This document shows positions 25,451-34,662 of a DNA stretch of 64,000 nucleotides, piece after piece. A program made the position numbers and the translations under genes. The notes under the pieces were generated by a model. The model was not told where the DNA came from and ran no database searches. It worked only from the letters and a program-made list of their open reading frames with translations. The first letter of the stretch is position 1. Every line of letters begins with the position of its first letter. The DNA lies in the NCBI GenBank assembly GCA_041748555.1, contig JBGTDA010000043.1:3057-67056 (forward strand), read 5' to 3'. This stretch comes from Rhodonellum sp041748555. Its GTDB lineage: Bacteria; Bacteroidota; Bacteroidia; Cytophagales; Cyclobacteriaceae.

Positions 25451-25853
25451 AGCCATTTTTAAGATCAGGGAAGAGGTTTTTGTGATAGAGCAAGAAGTGG
25501 ATCCGGCTGAAGAATATGATGAATATGAAAACACTTCCACCCATTTTTTAGTAAGGTTAGGAGGAAAGCCTGCCGGAACAGCCCGGTGGAGATATACTGC
25601 TAATGGAATAAAGCTGGAAAGATTTGCGGTTTTAAAAGAAATGCGCTGTAAAGGTGTAGGACAACTTTTGGTGAAATCTGTTTTGGAAGATATTTCATCA
25701 AAGAATGAGGCGGAAGGAAAAACCCTTTACATGCATGCTCAATTGGCAGCAATTTCTTTATATGAGAAGTTCGGTTTTAAGAAAGTAGGAGAGATGTTTG
25801 AGGAATGCAATATCCGGCATTATAAACTGGAACTGAATTTGTTTAATAACTAA
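25413..25853 (+). CDS. GNAT family N-acetyltransferase
   Basis: The frame is open from 25362, but the ATG at 25413 (MTVEKVETEE) fits the family start; 146 residues. It still overlaps the phoH end by 38 bases in another frame. Family features: EAIFKIREEVFVIEQEV at the N-terminus, GTARWRYTANGIKLERFAVL, the acetyl-CoA loop RCKGVGQLLVKSV, and LYEKFGFKKVGEMF near the C-terminus, as in ElaA/YitI-type acetyltransferases. The substrate is unknown. It is probably cotranscribed with phoH. Confidence 0.88.
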   Translation: MTVEKVETEEQLEAIFKIREEVFVIEQEVDPAEEYDEYENTSTHFLVRLGGKPAGTARWRYTANGIKLERFAVLKEMRCKGVGQLLVKSVLEDISSKNEAEGKTLYMHAQLAAISLYEKFGFKKVGEMFEECNIRHYKLELNLFNN

Positions 25854-25884
25854 GAGTATTTTGGCTTATTTTAATTTTAATATC

Positions 25885-26436
25885 ATGAAAAAAACAATAC
25901 TGGCCATGTGTGCCGTTATCATTATCAATTTTTCGGGATTTGCACAGATTGATCCCGATGAGAGGGATTTCCCAATCGGAGAGGTAAAAGTAAATTTTCT
26001 AAATACCATTTTGTTGGGATCCATTGAAATGGGGTACGAACAGTTTTTGGCGGAAGATCAAAGTATCGGAGTAGAATTCCATATCAATGATCGTTTTGGG
26101 TATAGAAGCCAAAACGACAGTAAAAGCTTTAATGCCAGTGCAATCTTAGCTTCATACAATTTTTATTTTGAACAAGTAGGACAGGGAAGGTTATACGTTT
26201 TTCCTTTTTTCAAATATAGATTTGGTGAATTCACAGAGAACATTGATGGTGCAATAGCACGGACTGATCTGAATGGCGCATATCTGGGACTTGGAGCTGG
26301 TTATAAATGGATTTTCGGAGATAAATTCGTAATGGGACCCTTTGCAAACGTTTCGCGAGGATTCAGCGAGGAAGTCAATGACAGGTTTTCAGCTGTAGAA
26401 TTCAAAGCAGGGTTTACAATTGGCTATCGTTTTTGA
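25885..26436 (+). CDS. Small outer-membrane beta-barrel protein
   Basis: The longer frame begins at TTG 25861, but ATG 25885 (MKKTILAMCAVIIINFSGFAQ) gives a clean signal peptide; 183 residues. The mature chain shows amphipathic strands with alternating aromatic residues (GSIEMGYEQFLAEDQSIGVEF, YLGLGAGYKWIFGDKFV) and ends in FTIGYRF, the terminal aromatic typical of outer-membrane barrels. It is similar in style to DUF3575-type porin-like proteins. No substrate is evident. A terminator follows. Confidence 0.75.
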   Translation: MKKTILAMCAVIIINFSGFAQIDPDERDFPIGEVKVNFLNTILLGSIEMGYEQFLAEDQSIGVEFHINDRFGYRSQNDSKSFNASAILASYNFYFEQVGQGRLYVFPFFKYRFGEFTENIDGAIARTDLNGAYLGLGAGYKWIFGDKFVMGPFANVSRGFSEEVNDRFSAVEFKAGFTIGYRF

Positions 26437-26457
26437 TTTAGTCGTTTAAAATAGTAT

Positions 26458-26485
26458 AAAAGGAGCTCCAAAGGCTCCTTTTTTT
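26458..26485 (+). terminator. Terminator after the beta-barrel gene
   Basis: The stem AAAAGGAGC / GCTCCTTTT has a 7-base loop followed by a T run. Confidence 0.85.
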
Positions 26486-26522
26486 ATTTAAATGCTTAAA
26501 TTAAATTCAAATTTTTAGGTCT

Positions 26523-28487
26523 ATGCAGTTTGGTGAATTTCCATTTTTAAGGTATGTCCTGTTTTTTATATTAGGGATTTTGATTTATCCATATCTCGGA
26601 TTTATGTCCAAAGAGAGCTATCATTCCATTTTACTTTTGCTTTTCTTGGGATATTCATTACTCATTGGCCTTAACTTATATTTCAAAAGATATAATTTTA
26701 AGGTTCTGGTTCCACTGCTTGCATATATGCTGCTTTTAGTATTGGGAAGCTATTTTATGTTTTCAAAAGATATTCAAAATAATGCGGATCATATTTCTCA
26801 GCAAAAAGTTATTATTAAAGGATATCTGGCTGTTGTCTTAGGTGCTGATGAACAAAAACCAAATTCGATAGCCAACAGAGTTTCTTTAATATCAGGAAAT
26901 GATGGGGAAAAAAGTATCCCGCTCCAGGGAGAGATACTTATTTATCATAGGTCAGAAACCGGCTTACAACCCGGAGAGATACTTTGGATCAGCGGAACCC
27001 CGCAAATAATCACACCCCCATCAAATCCCGGTGAGTTTAATTATCAGAGGTTTATGATCCGCCAACAGATTTCTCACCAACATTTCATCAATGAAAAATT
27101 CCTGAGGTTGGGAAAGGTGAATCAACAGCCTATAGAAAACTTTTTCCTAAAAGTCCGTGCTTCAATATTGCAGGGAATGGACCAACAAATAGAGGATCCC
27201 AAAGCCAATCAGGTGGCCAAAGCATTGCTTCTTGGACAAAAAAAGAACATGGATAAGGATTTGAGCAATGCTTATGCAGCGACAGGCGCCATGCACATAT
27301 TAGCCGTATCGGGACTTCATGTTGGTATTGTTTACGGGTTCTTTTTCCTGTTTATCAAACCCTATCGGCTTCCTGTCAAAAAGAGAATAATTTACCTCAG
27401 CTTTATCATTCTGCTTATCTGGGGCTATGCTTTCCTGACGGGAATGTCTCCTTCTGTCATGCGGGCAGCCACCATGTTTTCTTTGATGGCTTTGGCGCAA
27501 ATGAAATCCCGAAATCCCTCTGTTTTCAATGCCATTGCACTTTCGGCACTCTTGATTCTTTTGTTTGATCCCTTTCTGATTTATGCTGTTGGATTTCAGC
27601 TTTCATATGTTGCACTGCTAGGAATTCTTCTTTTCCAACCGCTTGTGGTAAACCTTTGGCATCCAAAAAACAAATTAATTGAATATGCCTGGCAGATTTC
27701 CTCTGTGGGGATTGCCGCCCAGTTGACCACCTTTCCGGTTTCTGTTTATTACTTTCATATTTTCCCAACCTATTTCATTTTCTCCAATCTTGTCGCCATT
27801 CCCGGAGCTTTCCTTATTATGTCCTTTGGAGTGCCATTTATGCTTTTAGTCAATGTACCCTTAGTTGCCGGAGTTCTGGGTTGGGTTGTTGAAAATCTAA
27901 TCTTAATCCTGAACAAGTTGATATTCTTCATTAATCAGCTACCCAATGCTCAGCTATCAGGTTTACAACTGGATGAACTCGCCATTTTGATTTATGCGGT
28001 GGTTATTGCTTTGACATACCTTCTGATAACAGTGCCTAAAAAATGGCAGCTTTATTCCATCATGACATGTATCTTAATGTTTGGCGTTTATCGATTTGTT
28101 CTTTTATTGCCTTCAATGGAACGTAAGGAACTGATTATTTACGGTGCGGGAGAGGGAATCGCTGTAGATTATATTCCAATAAATGTGGCGTATTATTGGC
28201 AAAATGGGGTAAATGATTCCAATTTCTCATACAAGGTCCTTCCCAACAGAAAAGAAAAGGTTCCTGAAAAGGTATTTGGTTTAATGGCTTTTGGGCACAA
28301 GGACAGCATCAGGATTTATTTGCCTGAACGGATTGGTGAACTGTCTTTTGTGTCCAATCAGCTCACTGCTTCACAAAATCTGGACATTAAATTCATTCAG
28401 CGGTGGGAACAAGGAGGTTGGATTGAGTATCATTCTCAAGACTCGATTGTAGTTGGAGCCGCTGCAATTAAAATCACCCTAAATTAA
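26523..28487 (+). CDS. comEC: ComEC/Rec2-family DNA-uptake channel protein
   Basis: The protein has 654 residues and many membrane helices. The N-terminal DUF4131-like oligonucleotide-binding part (residues about 95-200, VIIKGYLAVVLGADEQKP) is followed by the competence domain with the diagnostic HILAVSGLHVGIVYGFFFL and GMSPSVMRAATMF motifs. The C-terminal metallo-beta-lactamase domain of Bacillus ComEC is absent; the protein ends after about 120 extra residues, which is common in Bacteroidota. It should form the inner-membrane channel for single-stranded DNA during transformation. It starts 35 bases beyond a terminator, so it is independently transcribed. Confidence 0.92.
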   Translation: MQFGEFPFLRYVLFFILGILIYPYLGFMSKESYHSILLLLFLGYSLLIGLNLYFKRYNFKVLVPLLAYMLLLVLGSYFMFSKDIQNNADHISQQKVIIKGYLAVVLGADEQKPNSIANRVSLISGNDGEKSIPLQGEILIYHRSETGLQPGEILWISGTPQIITPPSNPGEFNYQRFMIRQQISHQHFINEKFLRLGKVNQQPIENFFLKVRASILQGMDQQIEDPKANQVAKALLLGQKKNMDKDLSNAYAATGAMHILAVSGLHVGIVYGFFFLFIKPYRLPVKKRIIYLSFIILLIWGYAFLTGMSPSVMRAATMFSLMALAQMKSRNPSVFNAIALSALLILLFDPFLIYAVGFQLSYVALLGILLFQPLVVNLWHPKNKLIEYAWQISSVGIAAQLTTFPVSVYYFHIFPTYFIFSNLVAIPGAFLIMSFGVPFMLLVNVPLVAGVLGWVVENLILILNKLIFFINQLPNAQLSGLQLDELAILIYAVVIALTYLLITVPKKWQLYSIMTCILMFGVYRFVLLLPSMERKELIIYGAGEGIAVDYIPINVAYYWQNGVNDSNFSYKVLPNRKEKVPEKVFGLMAFGHKDSIRIYLPERIGELSFVSNQLTASQNLDIKFIQRWEQGGWIEYHSQDSIVVGAAAIKITLN

Positions 28488-28496
28488 CAGGCATGT

Positions 28497-28527
28497 TTTG
28501 CAAGAGCCGAACTTGTGTCTATATTTC
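28497..28527 (+). promoter_or_regulatory. Bacteroidota-type promoter before the enoyl-CoA hydratase gene
   Basis: TTTG at 28497-28500, a 19-base spacer, and TATATTTC at 28520-28527 (one mismatch to TAnnTTTG). It lies 44 bases before the preferred ATG at 28572 and supports that start over the upstream TTG at 28515. Confidence 0.6.
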
Positions 28528-28571
28528 ATTTTGACATCCCATATGTAAAAAGTGAAAGCATTAAAAATATC

Positions 28572-29348
28572 ATGAGTCAAAACATCAACATAAGCTTCAA
28601 AAACAGGATCGGTTACATCGAGTTGAACCGTCCTGAAAAGAGGAATGCCTTGAATGAAAAAATGGTGGAGGATCTAAATACCGCTATTTCTGAAATGGAA
28701 AACAATGCCGAAGTCAAAGTTATTGTGATCAAAGCAGCAGGGAAGGTTTTTTGTTCGGGAGCAGATTTGGCACATTTAAAAAAACTGCAGACATATACAT
28801 TTGAAGAAAATCTTCAGGACAGCAGAAAATTAAAGGAGTTGTTTTATCAGATATATAGTTCTCCAAAAATAATAATTGCCCAGATACAGGGTCATGCCTT
28901 GGCAGGTGGTTGCGGTTTGGCCACAGTCTGTGATTTTTCTTTTTCGGATCCCGAAGCAAAATTCGGTTATACAGAAGTCAAGATCGGGTTTATTCCAGCT
29001 ATCGTCATGTTTTTTCTGCTGCGGAAAATCGGAGAAGGAAAATCCAGAAAGCTGCTCTTGGATGCAGACCCCATATCGGCTGAAGAGGCTCAGCATTTGG
29101 GACTTATTAATAGTGTTGTAAAACAAGACGATCTCGAACAGCATGTTTATGAGTTTGCCAGGAAACTGATACGTCAAAATTCCGGAACTGCCATGAAACT
29201 GACAAAGGAAATGATCTCCAAAATCCAAGATCGGACAATAGAAGAAGGGTTGGAGTATGCAGCTTATATGAATGCGAAAGCTAGAGGGAGTGAAGACTGC
29301 CAAAAAGGAATTGAAGCTTTTTTGAACAAAAAAAATATTGAATGGTAA
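28572..29348 (+). CDS. Enoyl-CoA hydratase/isomerase family protein
   Basis: The protein has 258 residues from ATG 28572. Crotonase motifs: LNRPEKRNALNEKMV, the oxyanion-hole block GKVFCSGADLAHLKK, and GHALAGGCGLATVCDFSFSD followed by AKFGYTEVKIGFIPA. The second catalytic glutamate region (YTEVKIGFIP) fits hydratases of the methylglutaconyl-CoA or short-chain enoyl-CoA type. It acts in fatty-acid or branched-chain amino-acid degradation; the precise substrate is not determined. The recQ frame begins 11 bases before its stop. Confidence 0.88.
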   Translation: MSQNINISFKNRIGYIELNRPEKRNALNEKMVEDLNTAISEMENNAEVKVIVIKAAGKVFCSGADLAHLKKLQTYTFEENLQDSRKLKELFYQIYSSPKIIIAQIQGHALAGGCGLATVCDFSFSDPEAKFGYTEVKIGFIPAIVMFFLLRKIGEGKSRKLLLDADPISAEEAQHLGLINSVVKQDDLEQHVYEFARKLIRQNSGTAMKLTKEMISKIQDRTIEEGLEYAAYMNAKARGSEDCQKGIEAFLNKKNIEW

Positions 29349-31077
29349 TTTGAAAACCAAGGCTCTCCATATTTTACAGACTGTATTTGGATTTCAGGAT
29401 TTTCGTCCTACCCAAATGGATATTGTCCTGACGGCACTCGAAGGCAAGGATTGTCTGGCATTATTACCAACCGGAGGTGGTAAGTCTATCTGTTTTCAGG
29501 TGCCTGCACTGGTGCAGGATGGTATTTGTGTGGTTATCAGTCCGCTTATTGCTTTGATGAAAGATCAGGTGGACAACCTCAAGAAACGGGGCGTTTTGGC
29601 TGTGGCCATTTATTCGGGAATGAATAAAAGAGAAATAGACACAGTGCTGGACAATTGTATTTATGGAAATTATAAGTTTCTATATGTTTCTCCCGAGCGG
29701 CTGAAGACTGAGATTTTTATCGAACGCTTCAAAAAGATGAAGGTTAATCTCATCGCTGTTGATGAAGCGCACTGCATCTCCCAGTGGGGATATGATTTCA
29801 GACCTCCTTATCTAGATATTGTTGATATCAGGGAGTTTCACCCCAAGGTACCCTGCATGGCCCTGACTGCCTCTGCCACAGAGGTGGTCAAAAAGGACAT
29901 CATTGAAAAGCTGGCCCTTCAGAACGTCTCTGTATATGTCCGCTCTTTCAGTAGGCCGAATCTCAGTTATTCGGTAAGAATAGTGGAAAACAAATTGGAA
30001 AAGGCCATAGATATTTTGAAGCAAGTTTCCGGTTCCTCCATTATTTATATCAGAAACCGAAAGGGTACAAAGGATATTTCCAAAGCACTCAATCAACTCG
30101 GTTTGTCCTCCACTTTTTATCACGCCGGTTTGGATTCCCCGACCAGAGATAGCCGGCAACAGGAATGGAGGTCTAACAAAGTCAGGGTGATGGTCGCCAC
30201 AAATGCCTTTGGGATGGGTATAGATAAACCGGATGTCAGAACAGTGATCCATATGGATCTTCCCGAAAACCTGGAATACTACTACCAGGAAGCAGGAAGG
30301 GCTGGCAGGGATGAAAATAAAGCCTATGCGGTTTTGCTTACACACGAACAGGATCTTATCGCCTTGAAGGAAAGGGCTGCAATCGCCTACCCTCCGATAG
30401 AATTAGTCAAAAAAGTATATCAGAGTCTGGCAAATCAATTTAGAATAGCTGTTGGAAGCAGTCAATTTGCCAGTTATGATTTTGAGCTGAGGGATTTCAC
30501 GGCTACCTATAACCTTGATTTGTTGTCGACCTATAATGCCTTAAAGGTCCTTCAGGAGGAAGGGTTGATAGCACTTAATGAGAGCTTTTATGCCCCATCC
30601 ACAGTCCATTTTTTGGCTGATCCCGGAAAGCTGTATGAGGTTCAGATTGCATATGCCAAACTCGATCCCCTTATAAAAGTGATGTTGAGAACATTTGGTG
30701 GAGAGCTTTTTGTGGAATATTTAAAAATTCAGGAATCAAGGCTGGCAAAAATCCTGGAAATTCCAGAATCAGAGACAATCCGGCAGCTGGAGCAGCTGGA
30801 TCAAATGGGGGTTTTAGCATATAATAAGCGAAAAGACAAACCGCAGATTACCTTTTTGACACCAAGGTTTGATGCAGGCAAATTGCCGTTGAATACAAAA
30901 AGAATATCACAACGGCGGGAGACAACGATTTCCAAAGCGGAGGCAATGAGCGTGTATGTTAAGAATCAGACATTGTGCAGATCCAATCAGATCTCTCAGT
31001 ACTTTGGAGAACAAAACGATACAACCTGTGGAATCTGCGATGTTTGTCTTTCAAAAAAAAAAGACAAAATCAATTGA
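29338..31077 (+). CDS. recQ: RecQ-family ATP-dependent DNA helicase (frameshifted at an A10 tract)
   Basis: A 3'-5' DNA helicase in recombination and repair. Motifs: LLPTGGGKSICFQVPAL (I), AVDEAHCISQWGYDFRP (II), MALTASATEVV (III), YIRNRKGTKDIS (IV), ATNAFGMGIDKPDVRTVIHM (V) and YYQEAGRAGRDENKAYAV (VI), then the zinc-binding LCRSNQ and CGICDVC block. The start is TTG at 29338 or TTG at 29350. Immediately after CGICDVCLS the frame meets ten A residues and stops at 31077. One extra A would join it to the next frame, giving a normal protein of about 640 residues. The helicase core itself is complete. Confidence 0.92.
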   Translation: MNGNLKTKALHILQTVFGFQDFRPTQMDIVLTALEGKDCLALLPTGGGKSICFQVPALVQDGICVVISPLIALMKDQVDNLKKRGVLAVAIYSGMNKREIDTVLDNCIYGNYKFLYVSPERLKTEIFIERFKKMKVNLIAVDEAHCISQWGYDFRPPYLDIVDIREFHPKVPCMALTASATEVVKKDIIEKLALQNVSVYVRSFSRPNLSYSVRIVENKLEKAIDILKQVSGSSIIYIRNRKGTKDISKALNQLGLSSTFYHAGLDSPTRDSRQQEWRSNKVRVMVATNAFGMGIDKPDVRTVIHMDLPENLEYYYQEAGRAGRDENKAYAVLLTHEQDLIALKERAAIAYPPIELVKKVYQSLANQFRIAVGSSQFASYDFELRDFTATYNLDLLSTYNALKVLQEEGLIALNESFYAPSTVHFLADPGKLYEVQIAYAKLDPLIKVMLRTFGGELFVEYLKIQESRLAKILEIPESETIRQLEQLDQMGVLAYNKRKDKPQITFLTPRFDAGKLPLNTKRISQRRETTISKAEAMSVYVKNQTLCRSNQISQYFGEQNDTTCGICDVCLSKKKDKIN

Positions 31078-31259
31078 CGCTGGAGTCCTCCCTCAGAAAA
31101 AAAATTATTCAAACTTTAGCCGATAGCAATTCGTTTTCCATTCAGACACCGCAAAAGTATTTCAAGTTTGATGATTTTACAATGAGTATTCTGAGAGAAA
31201 TGGAAGAGGAAGGATTGATTGTTTCTGATTTTGCAGGCATTTATAAAATAAAAAGTTAA
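31078..31259 (+). pseudogene. RecQ C-terminal tail in the shifted frame
   Basis: In the frame reached by reading one extra A at the A10 tract (about 31043-31052), translation continues with RQNQLTLESSLRKKIIQTLA to IVSDFAGIYKIKS and stops at 31259. This is the small helical tail normally found after the RecQ zinc domain. Its TAA overlaps the ATG of the next gene (TAATG), which suggests ribosomes do reach it. It is either part of recQ via slippage, a real frameshift, or a sequencing error in the homopolymer. Confidence 0.7.
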
Positions 31260-31846
31260 TGGCTTCATTTATTGATGACATATTTGATAAACTGTTTTCT
31301 TCTAAAAAAGCACCATTGAAGTTAAAGGAGAATTTCAGTCAATCCGAATCAGAAAAATCTGATTCAAAGAGGTGGATGGAATCCGATGAATTTGTGGAAT
31401 ACATGGATTTGATCCATAAGAATTTTCAGCTTAAAAAAGCGGGAGTAAATGAAGTCCCGGAAGTTCATATTCTCAATTCCCCCTATGCTAACGGATTTGC
31501 TGTTAAGTTTGAGCCACCTTTCACCGAGAAAATTTTCTCACAGCTTTTTTTTGCTTTTGGAGAACGCGTTTTAGATTTAGGGTATGTTAAAGTAAGTCTG
31601 GACCGCAAAACAGAAGAAACCGGTGAAGATGTCAAAACCACCGAAAAGCTATATCTCAAACCTCCATTAAGAAGTGAGGATTTAAATAAAAAAATTGACC
31701 AGCTTTACGGCAATGTGAGTATAGAAAAAGTCAGTATCAACAATATTTCCAGCTACCTGAAGGTGCTGGCCACAGTTTACTCCGATCACTTATATCAAAA
31801 GGCACGACCATTTGATCAATTTATAGAAAATATACTCCAAAGATAA
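31259..31846 (+). CDS. Conserved hypothetical protein, 195 aa
   Basis: I do not recognise a named family. The N-terminus is Lys/Ser-rich (FSSKKAPLKLKENFSQSE), followed by a mixed fold with HILNSPYANGFAVKFEPPF and FAFGERVLDLGYVKVSLDRK. There is no signal peptide or membrane segment, so it is cytoplasmic. It is translationally coupled to the recQ tail through TAATG and precedes a NUDIX hydrolase gene by 5 bases, so it belongs to a dense housekeeping operon. Confidence 0.6.
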   Translation: MASFIDDIFDKLFSSKKAPLKLKENFSQSESEKSDSKRWMESDEFVEYMDLIHKNFQLKKAGVNEVPEVHILNSPYANGFAVKFEPPFTEKIFSQLFFAFGERVLDLGYVKVSLDRKTEETGEDVKTTEKLYLKPPLRSEDLNKKIDQLYGNVSIEKVSINNISSYLKVLATVYSDHLYQKARPFDQFIENILQR

Positions 31847-31851
31847 AGTTT

Positions 31852-32403
31852 ATGGATAGAGCAAAACTGAGGGAAAACCTCGAAAATTATCGCACACCGT
31901 TTGAAGAGGAGGCAGCATTTGTTTCCGAATTTTTAAATCTGACCTATGATGAAAATGCTTTTAAAAGAGAGAGATTGGAGGGTCATTTTACAGCTTCTGC
32001 CTGGATTGTCAACAAGCGGCGGACACATTCCCTTCTCACCCTACATAAAAACCTGAACCGATGGCTGCAACTTGGTGGTCATGCCGATGGGAATGAAAAC
32101 CTTCTGGAGGTGGCCATGATCGAGGCTAAAGAAGAAAGCGGACTTGAAACGCTGCAGATGGTTGATATTGGGATCTTCGATATTGACAAACATATCATTC
32201 CTGAAAGAGGTGAGGTTCCTGAGCATTTTCACTATGATGTACGGTTCTTGCTGGAAGCCGAACTCATCGAACCATTGGTGATCAGTGCGGAAGGTAAAGA
32301 CCTTGCCTGGATCAATTTCTATGATGTGGAGGATATGACAGGATTCAATACATCTATCGTAAGAATGCTGGAAAAAACCAGTAAGTCTGAGATTGTAATG
32401 TAA
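31852..32403 (+). CDS. NUDIX hydrolase with atypical Nudix box
   Basis: The protein has 183 residues. The Nudix box reads GHADGNENLLEVAMIEAKEE then SGL. The GX5E spacing and the EE-x-G core are present, but the conserved Arg of REUXEE is Ile. It hydrolyses nucleoside diphosphate-X compounds in general; the substrate is unknown. The missing Arg may change metal geometry or reflect a subfamily. It lies 3 bases before the thioesterase gene. Confidence 0.85.
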   Translation: MDRAKLRENLENYRTPFEEEAAFVSEFLNLTYDENAFKRERLEGHFTASAWIVNKRRTHSLLTLHKNLNRWLQLGGHADGNENLLEVAMIEAKEESGLETLQMVDIGIFDIDKHIIPERGEVPEHFHYDVRFLLEAELIEPLVISAEGKDLAWINFYDVEDMTGFNTSIVRMLEKTSKSEIVM

Positions 32404-32405
32404 AT

Positions 32406-32855
32406 ATGATCAGATATACACCCGCTGAAATCAAATCCGGATTTACTTTTTCGGTGCCAATCCAGGTAAAATATTCTGATATTGATGGCTATATGCATGT
32501 CAATAACGGGATTTATTTCAATTATTTCGAACATGCAAGAGCTTTGTATCTCTTTAAGGTTTGTGAATGGGATATTCTCGAAACCGGCACCGTAGTCGCG
32601 AATATCATCCTGGATTATTTCAAGCCGCTCCATGTTTTAGATAAGCCGGATGCATATGTGAGGTGCATTAGGATCGGTAAAAGTTCATTTGTACTGGAGC
32701 AGGTTCTGATGGGAAAAGATGCTTCGGGAGAAGAACAGCTTTTTGCCACCTCGACAACAACCATGGTCTCGGTGGATATGAAAACAATGAAGCCTACACC
32801 TGTACCTGAAAAGCATGCATCAAAAATGAAGGTGATTCCCCAAAACCAGGCATAA
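32406..32855 (+). CDS. Acyl-CoA thioesterase, hotdog fold (4HBT/YbgC type)
   Basis: The protein has 149 residues. The hotdog signature VKYSDIDGYMHVNNGIYFNY contains the conserved Asp and the HVNN turn, followed by FEHARALYLF and a second half with YVRCIRIGKSSFVLEQVLM. It should hydrolyse acyl-CoA or aromatic acyl-CoA thioesters in the cytoplasm. It follows the NUDIX gene by 3 bases in the same operon. Confidence 0.88.
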   Translation: MIRYTPAEIKSGFTFSVPIQVKYSDIDGYMHVNNGIYFNYFEHARALYLFKVCEWDILETGTVVANIILDYFKPLHVLDKPDAYVRCIRIGKSSFVLEQVLMGKDASGEEQLFATSTTTMVSVDMKTMKPTPVPEKHASKMKVIPQNQA

Positions 32856-32884
32856 ATAATTATCTTTGCTGAAAATTCAGCAAC

Positions 32885-33592
32885 GTGAGAAGAATAATGA
32901 TATGGCTCTGTGCCATAGTTTTGGTGTCCTGCGCTCCCACCGAACAGGAGCTGTTTGATGAAGGAATCAAAATGATGGAATCAGAGCAACCTGAAAAATC
33001 CATTGAATTTTTTGATAGGGTAATCGAGAAAAACGAGGAAAACACAGCAGCATATAATGCAAAAGGGGTGGCACTTTTTCAACAAAAAAAATATGACGAA
33101 GCCATTGAGGCGTTTACTTCCTCAATAAAACTGGATTCTGCTTCCTATAAACCTTTTTTCAACAGAGGAAATGCATATCTGGAAAAAAAAGCTTTTAAGG
33201 AAGCTATTGTGGATTACAATTATGCAAATGCACTTGATCCCAACCAAACCGATATCTATTACAACAGGGGTCTTGCGCTACTGGGATTAGAGAAATATGA
33301 AGATGCTGTTTTTGATTTTGATATGGCCTTACAACAAAACCGGGATCAACCTTTGGTCCATTTCAATAAAGCTAAAGCACAGCTTGGCAACAACAATCCC
33401 CTTGCCGCCATGGAGTCATTGATCAACACAGTGAATCTTGATAACAGAAATGCGTACGCTTATTACTTGCTTGGAGTGACTCAGATGAGTGCGTTGAGTC
33501 AAAAAGAAGAAGGTTGCGCCAATCTAAAGATGGCGCTCAGTTTAGGTTACGCCGAATCGAAAACCTGGATAGACGATTTTTGTGGGGAATAA
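32885..33592 (+). CDS. TPR-repeat lipoprotein
   Basis: The protein has 235 residues from GTG 32885 (an ATG at 32897 is an alternative). A short lipoprotein signal ends in VLVSCAP. The mature chain consists of about five TPR units (EKSIEFFDRVIEKNEENTAA, YDEAIEAFTSSIKLDSASYK, YEDAVFDFDMALQQN), a protein-protein interaction scaffold in the periplasm or outer membrane. Its stop codon overlaps the start of the Sua5 gene (TAATG), although the two functions are unrelated. Confidence 0.88.
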   Translation: MRRIMIWLCAIVLVSCAPTEQELFDEGIKMMESEQPEKSIEFFDRVIEKNEENTAAYNAKGVALFQQKKYDEAIEAFTSSIKLDSASYKPFFNRGNAYLEKKAFKEAIVDYNYANALDPNQTDIYYNRGLALLGLEKYEDAVFDFDMALQQNRDQPLVHFNKAKAQLGNNNPLAAMESLINTVNLDNRNAYAYYLLGVTQMSALSQKEEGCANLKMALSLGYAESKTWIDDFCGE

Positions 33593-34557
33593 TGGCCGAA
33601 CTGGGAACAGATATCGAAAAAGCCAAAGCTTTGTTGCAAAAAGGCGAACTGGTAGCGATACCAACGGAAACGGTCTATGGACTGGCCGCAAACGCTTTAA
33701 ACCCCGATGCAGTAGCCAAAATTTTTGAAGTCAAACAAAGGCCGAGTTTTGATCCGCTTATCGTGCATGTTGGTTCGATTGAGCAGATTTCACGTTTCAC
33801 AACAGGAATTCCAAGTCCACTGCGGAAACTTGCCGAAGCATTTTGGCCCGGGCCGCTTACACTCATTTTACCAAGAAAATCCAATATTCCGGACTTGGTT
33901 ACCAGTGGATTGGAAACAGTTGCAGTGAGAATCCCAGACCATAGCATGACTAAGGCTCTGCTCAACATTCTGGATTTCCCACTTGCAGCACCCAGTGCGA
34001 ATCCTTTTGGATATATCAGCCCAACAAAAGCGGGTCATGTCAATGACCAACTGGGCAATAAAATCGATTATATATTAGACGGGGGGATTTGTGAGGTGGG
34101 ATTGGAAAGCACCATTGTGGGAATGGAAGATGGTCAGGTCACAGTCCTAAGACTTGGTGGATTGGATATTTCTGAGATTGAAAAAGTAGTTGGGAGAGTT
34201 TCTGTTTCGATCCATTCCAGTAGCAATCCCAGATCTCCGGGAATGTTAAAAAACCACTATGCTCCTACCAAACCTTTTGTGCTGGGAAAATTGGACGATC
34301 TGATTAATAGGTATGACCAGAAAGAGATTGATTTTGCTGTTCTTTCTTATGATAAAAAGTATCCAAACATTCCCGAATCCCGGCAATTTATTTTAAGTCC
34401 CTCAAGGGATTTGGCTGAAGCGGCAAAAAATCTGTTTGAAGGTATGCGAATTTTGGATAAACTAGATGTTTCCGTAATTTTAGCAGAGCTTTTGCCTGAA
34501 GAGGGATTGGGAACCGCAATCAACGACAGGCTTAGGAGAGCAGCAGCAGACCATTAA
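33592..34557 (+). CDS. tsaC: L-threonylcarbamoyladenylate synthase (Sua5/YrdC)
   Basis: The protein has 321 residues from ATG 33592, which overlaps the preceding stop by one base. YrdC core: IPTETVYGLAANALNPDAVA, KQRPSFDPLIVHVGS, FWPGPLTLILP, VAVRIPDH, PLAAPSANPFGYISPTKAGH. The linker SPGMLKNHYAPTKPF and an additional C-terminal domain identify the longer Sua5 type. It makes threonylcarbamoyl-AMP from threonine, bicarbonate and ATP for the t6A modification of ANN-decoding tRNAs. Confidence 0.93.
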   Translation: MAELGTDIEKAKALLQKGELVAIPTETVYGLAANALNPDAVAKIFEVKQRPSFDPLIVHVGSIEQISRFTTGIPSPLRKLAEAFWPGPLTLILPRKSNIPDLVTSGLETVAVRIPDHSMTKALLNILDFPLAAPSANPFGYISPTKAGHVNDQLGNKIDYILDGGICEVGLESTIVGMEDGQVTVLRLGGLDISEIEKVVGRVSVSIHSSSNPRSPGMLKNHYAPTKPFVLGKLDDLINRYDQKEIDFAVLSYDKKYPNIPESRQFILSPSRDLAEAAKNLFEGMRILDKLDVSVILAELLPEEGLGTAINDRLRRAAADH

Positions 34558-34662
34558 TTTTGCAAATAGCATTTTCGCAAGTCGAACTTTTGCGTCAGAG
34601 TCCAAGCCTTAAACTCTTCGGGATATAAATTTTAAACTCATAACCTTTTAAACGATTTAGAA

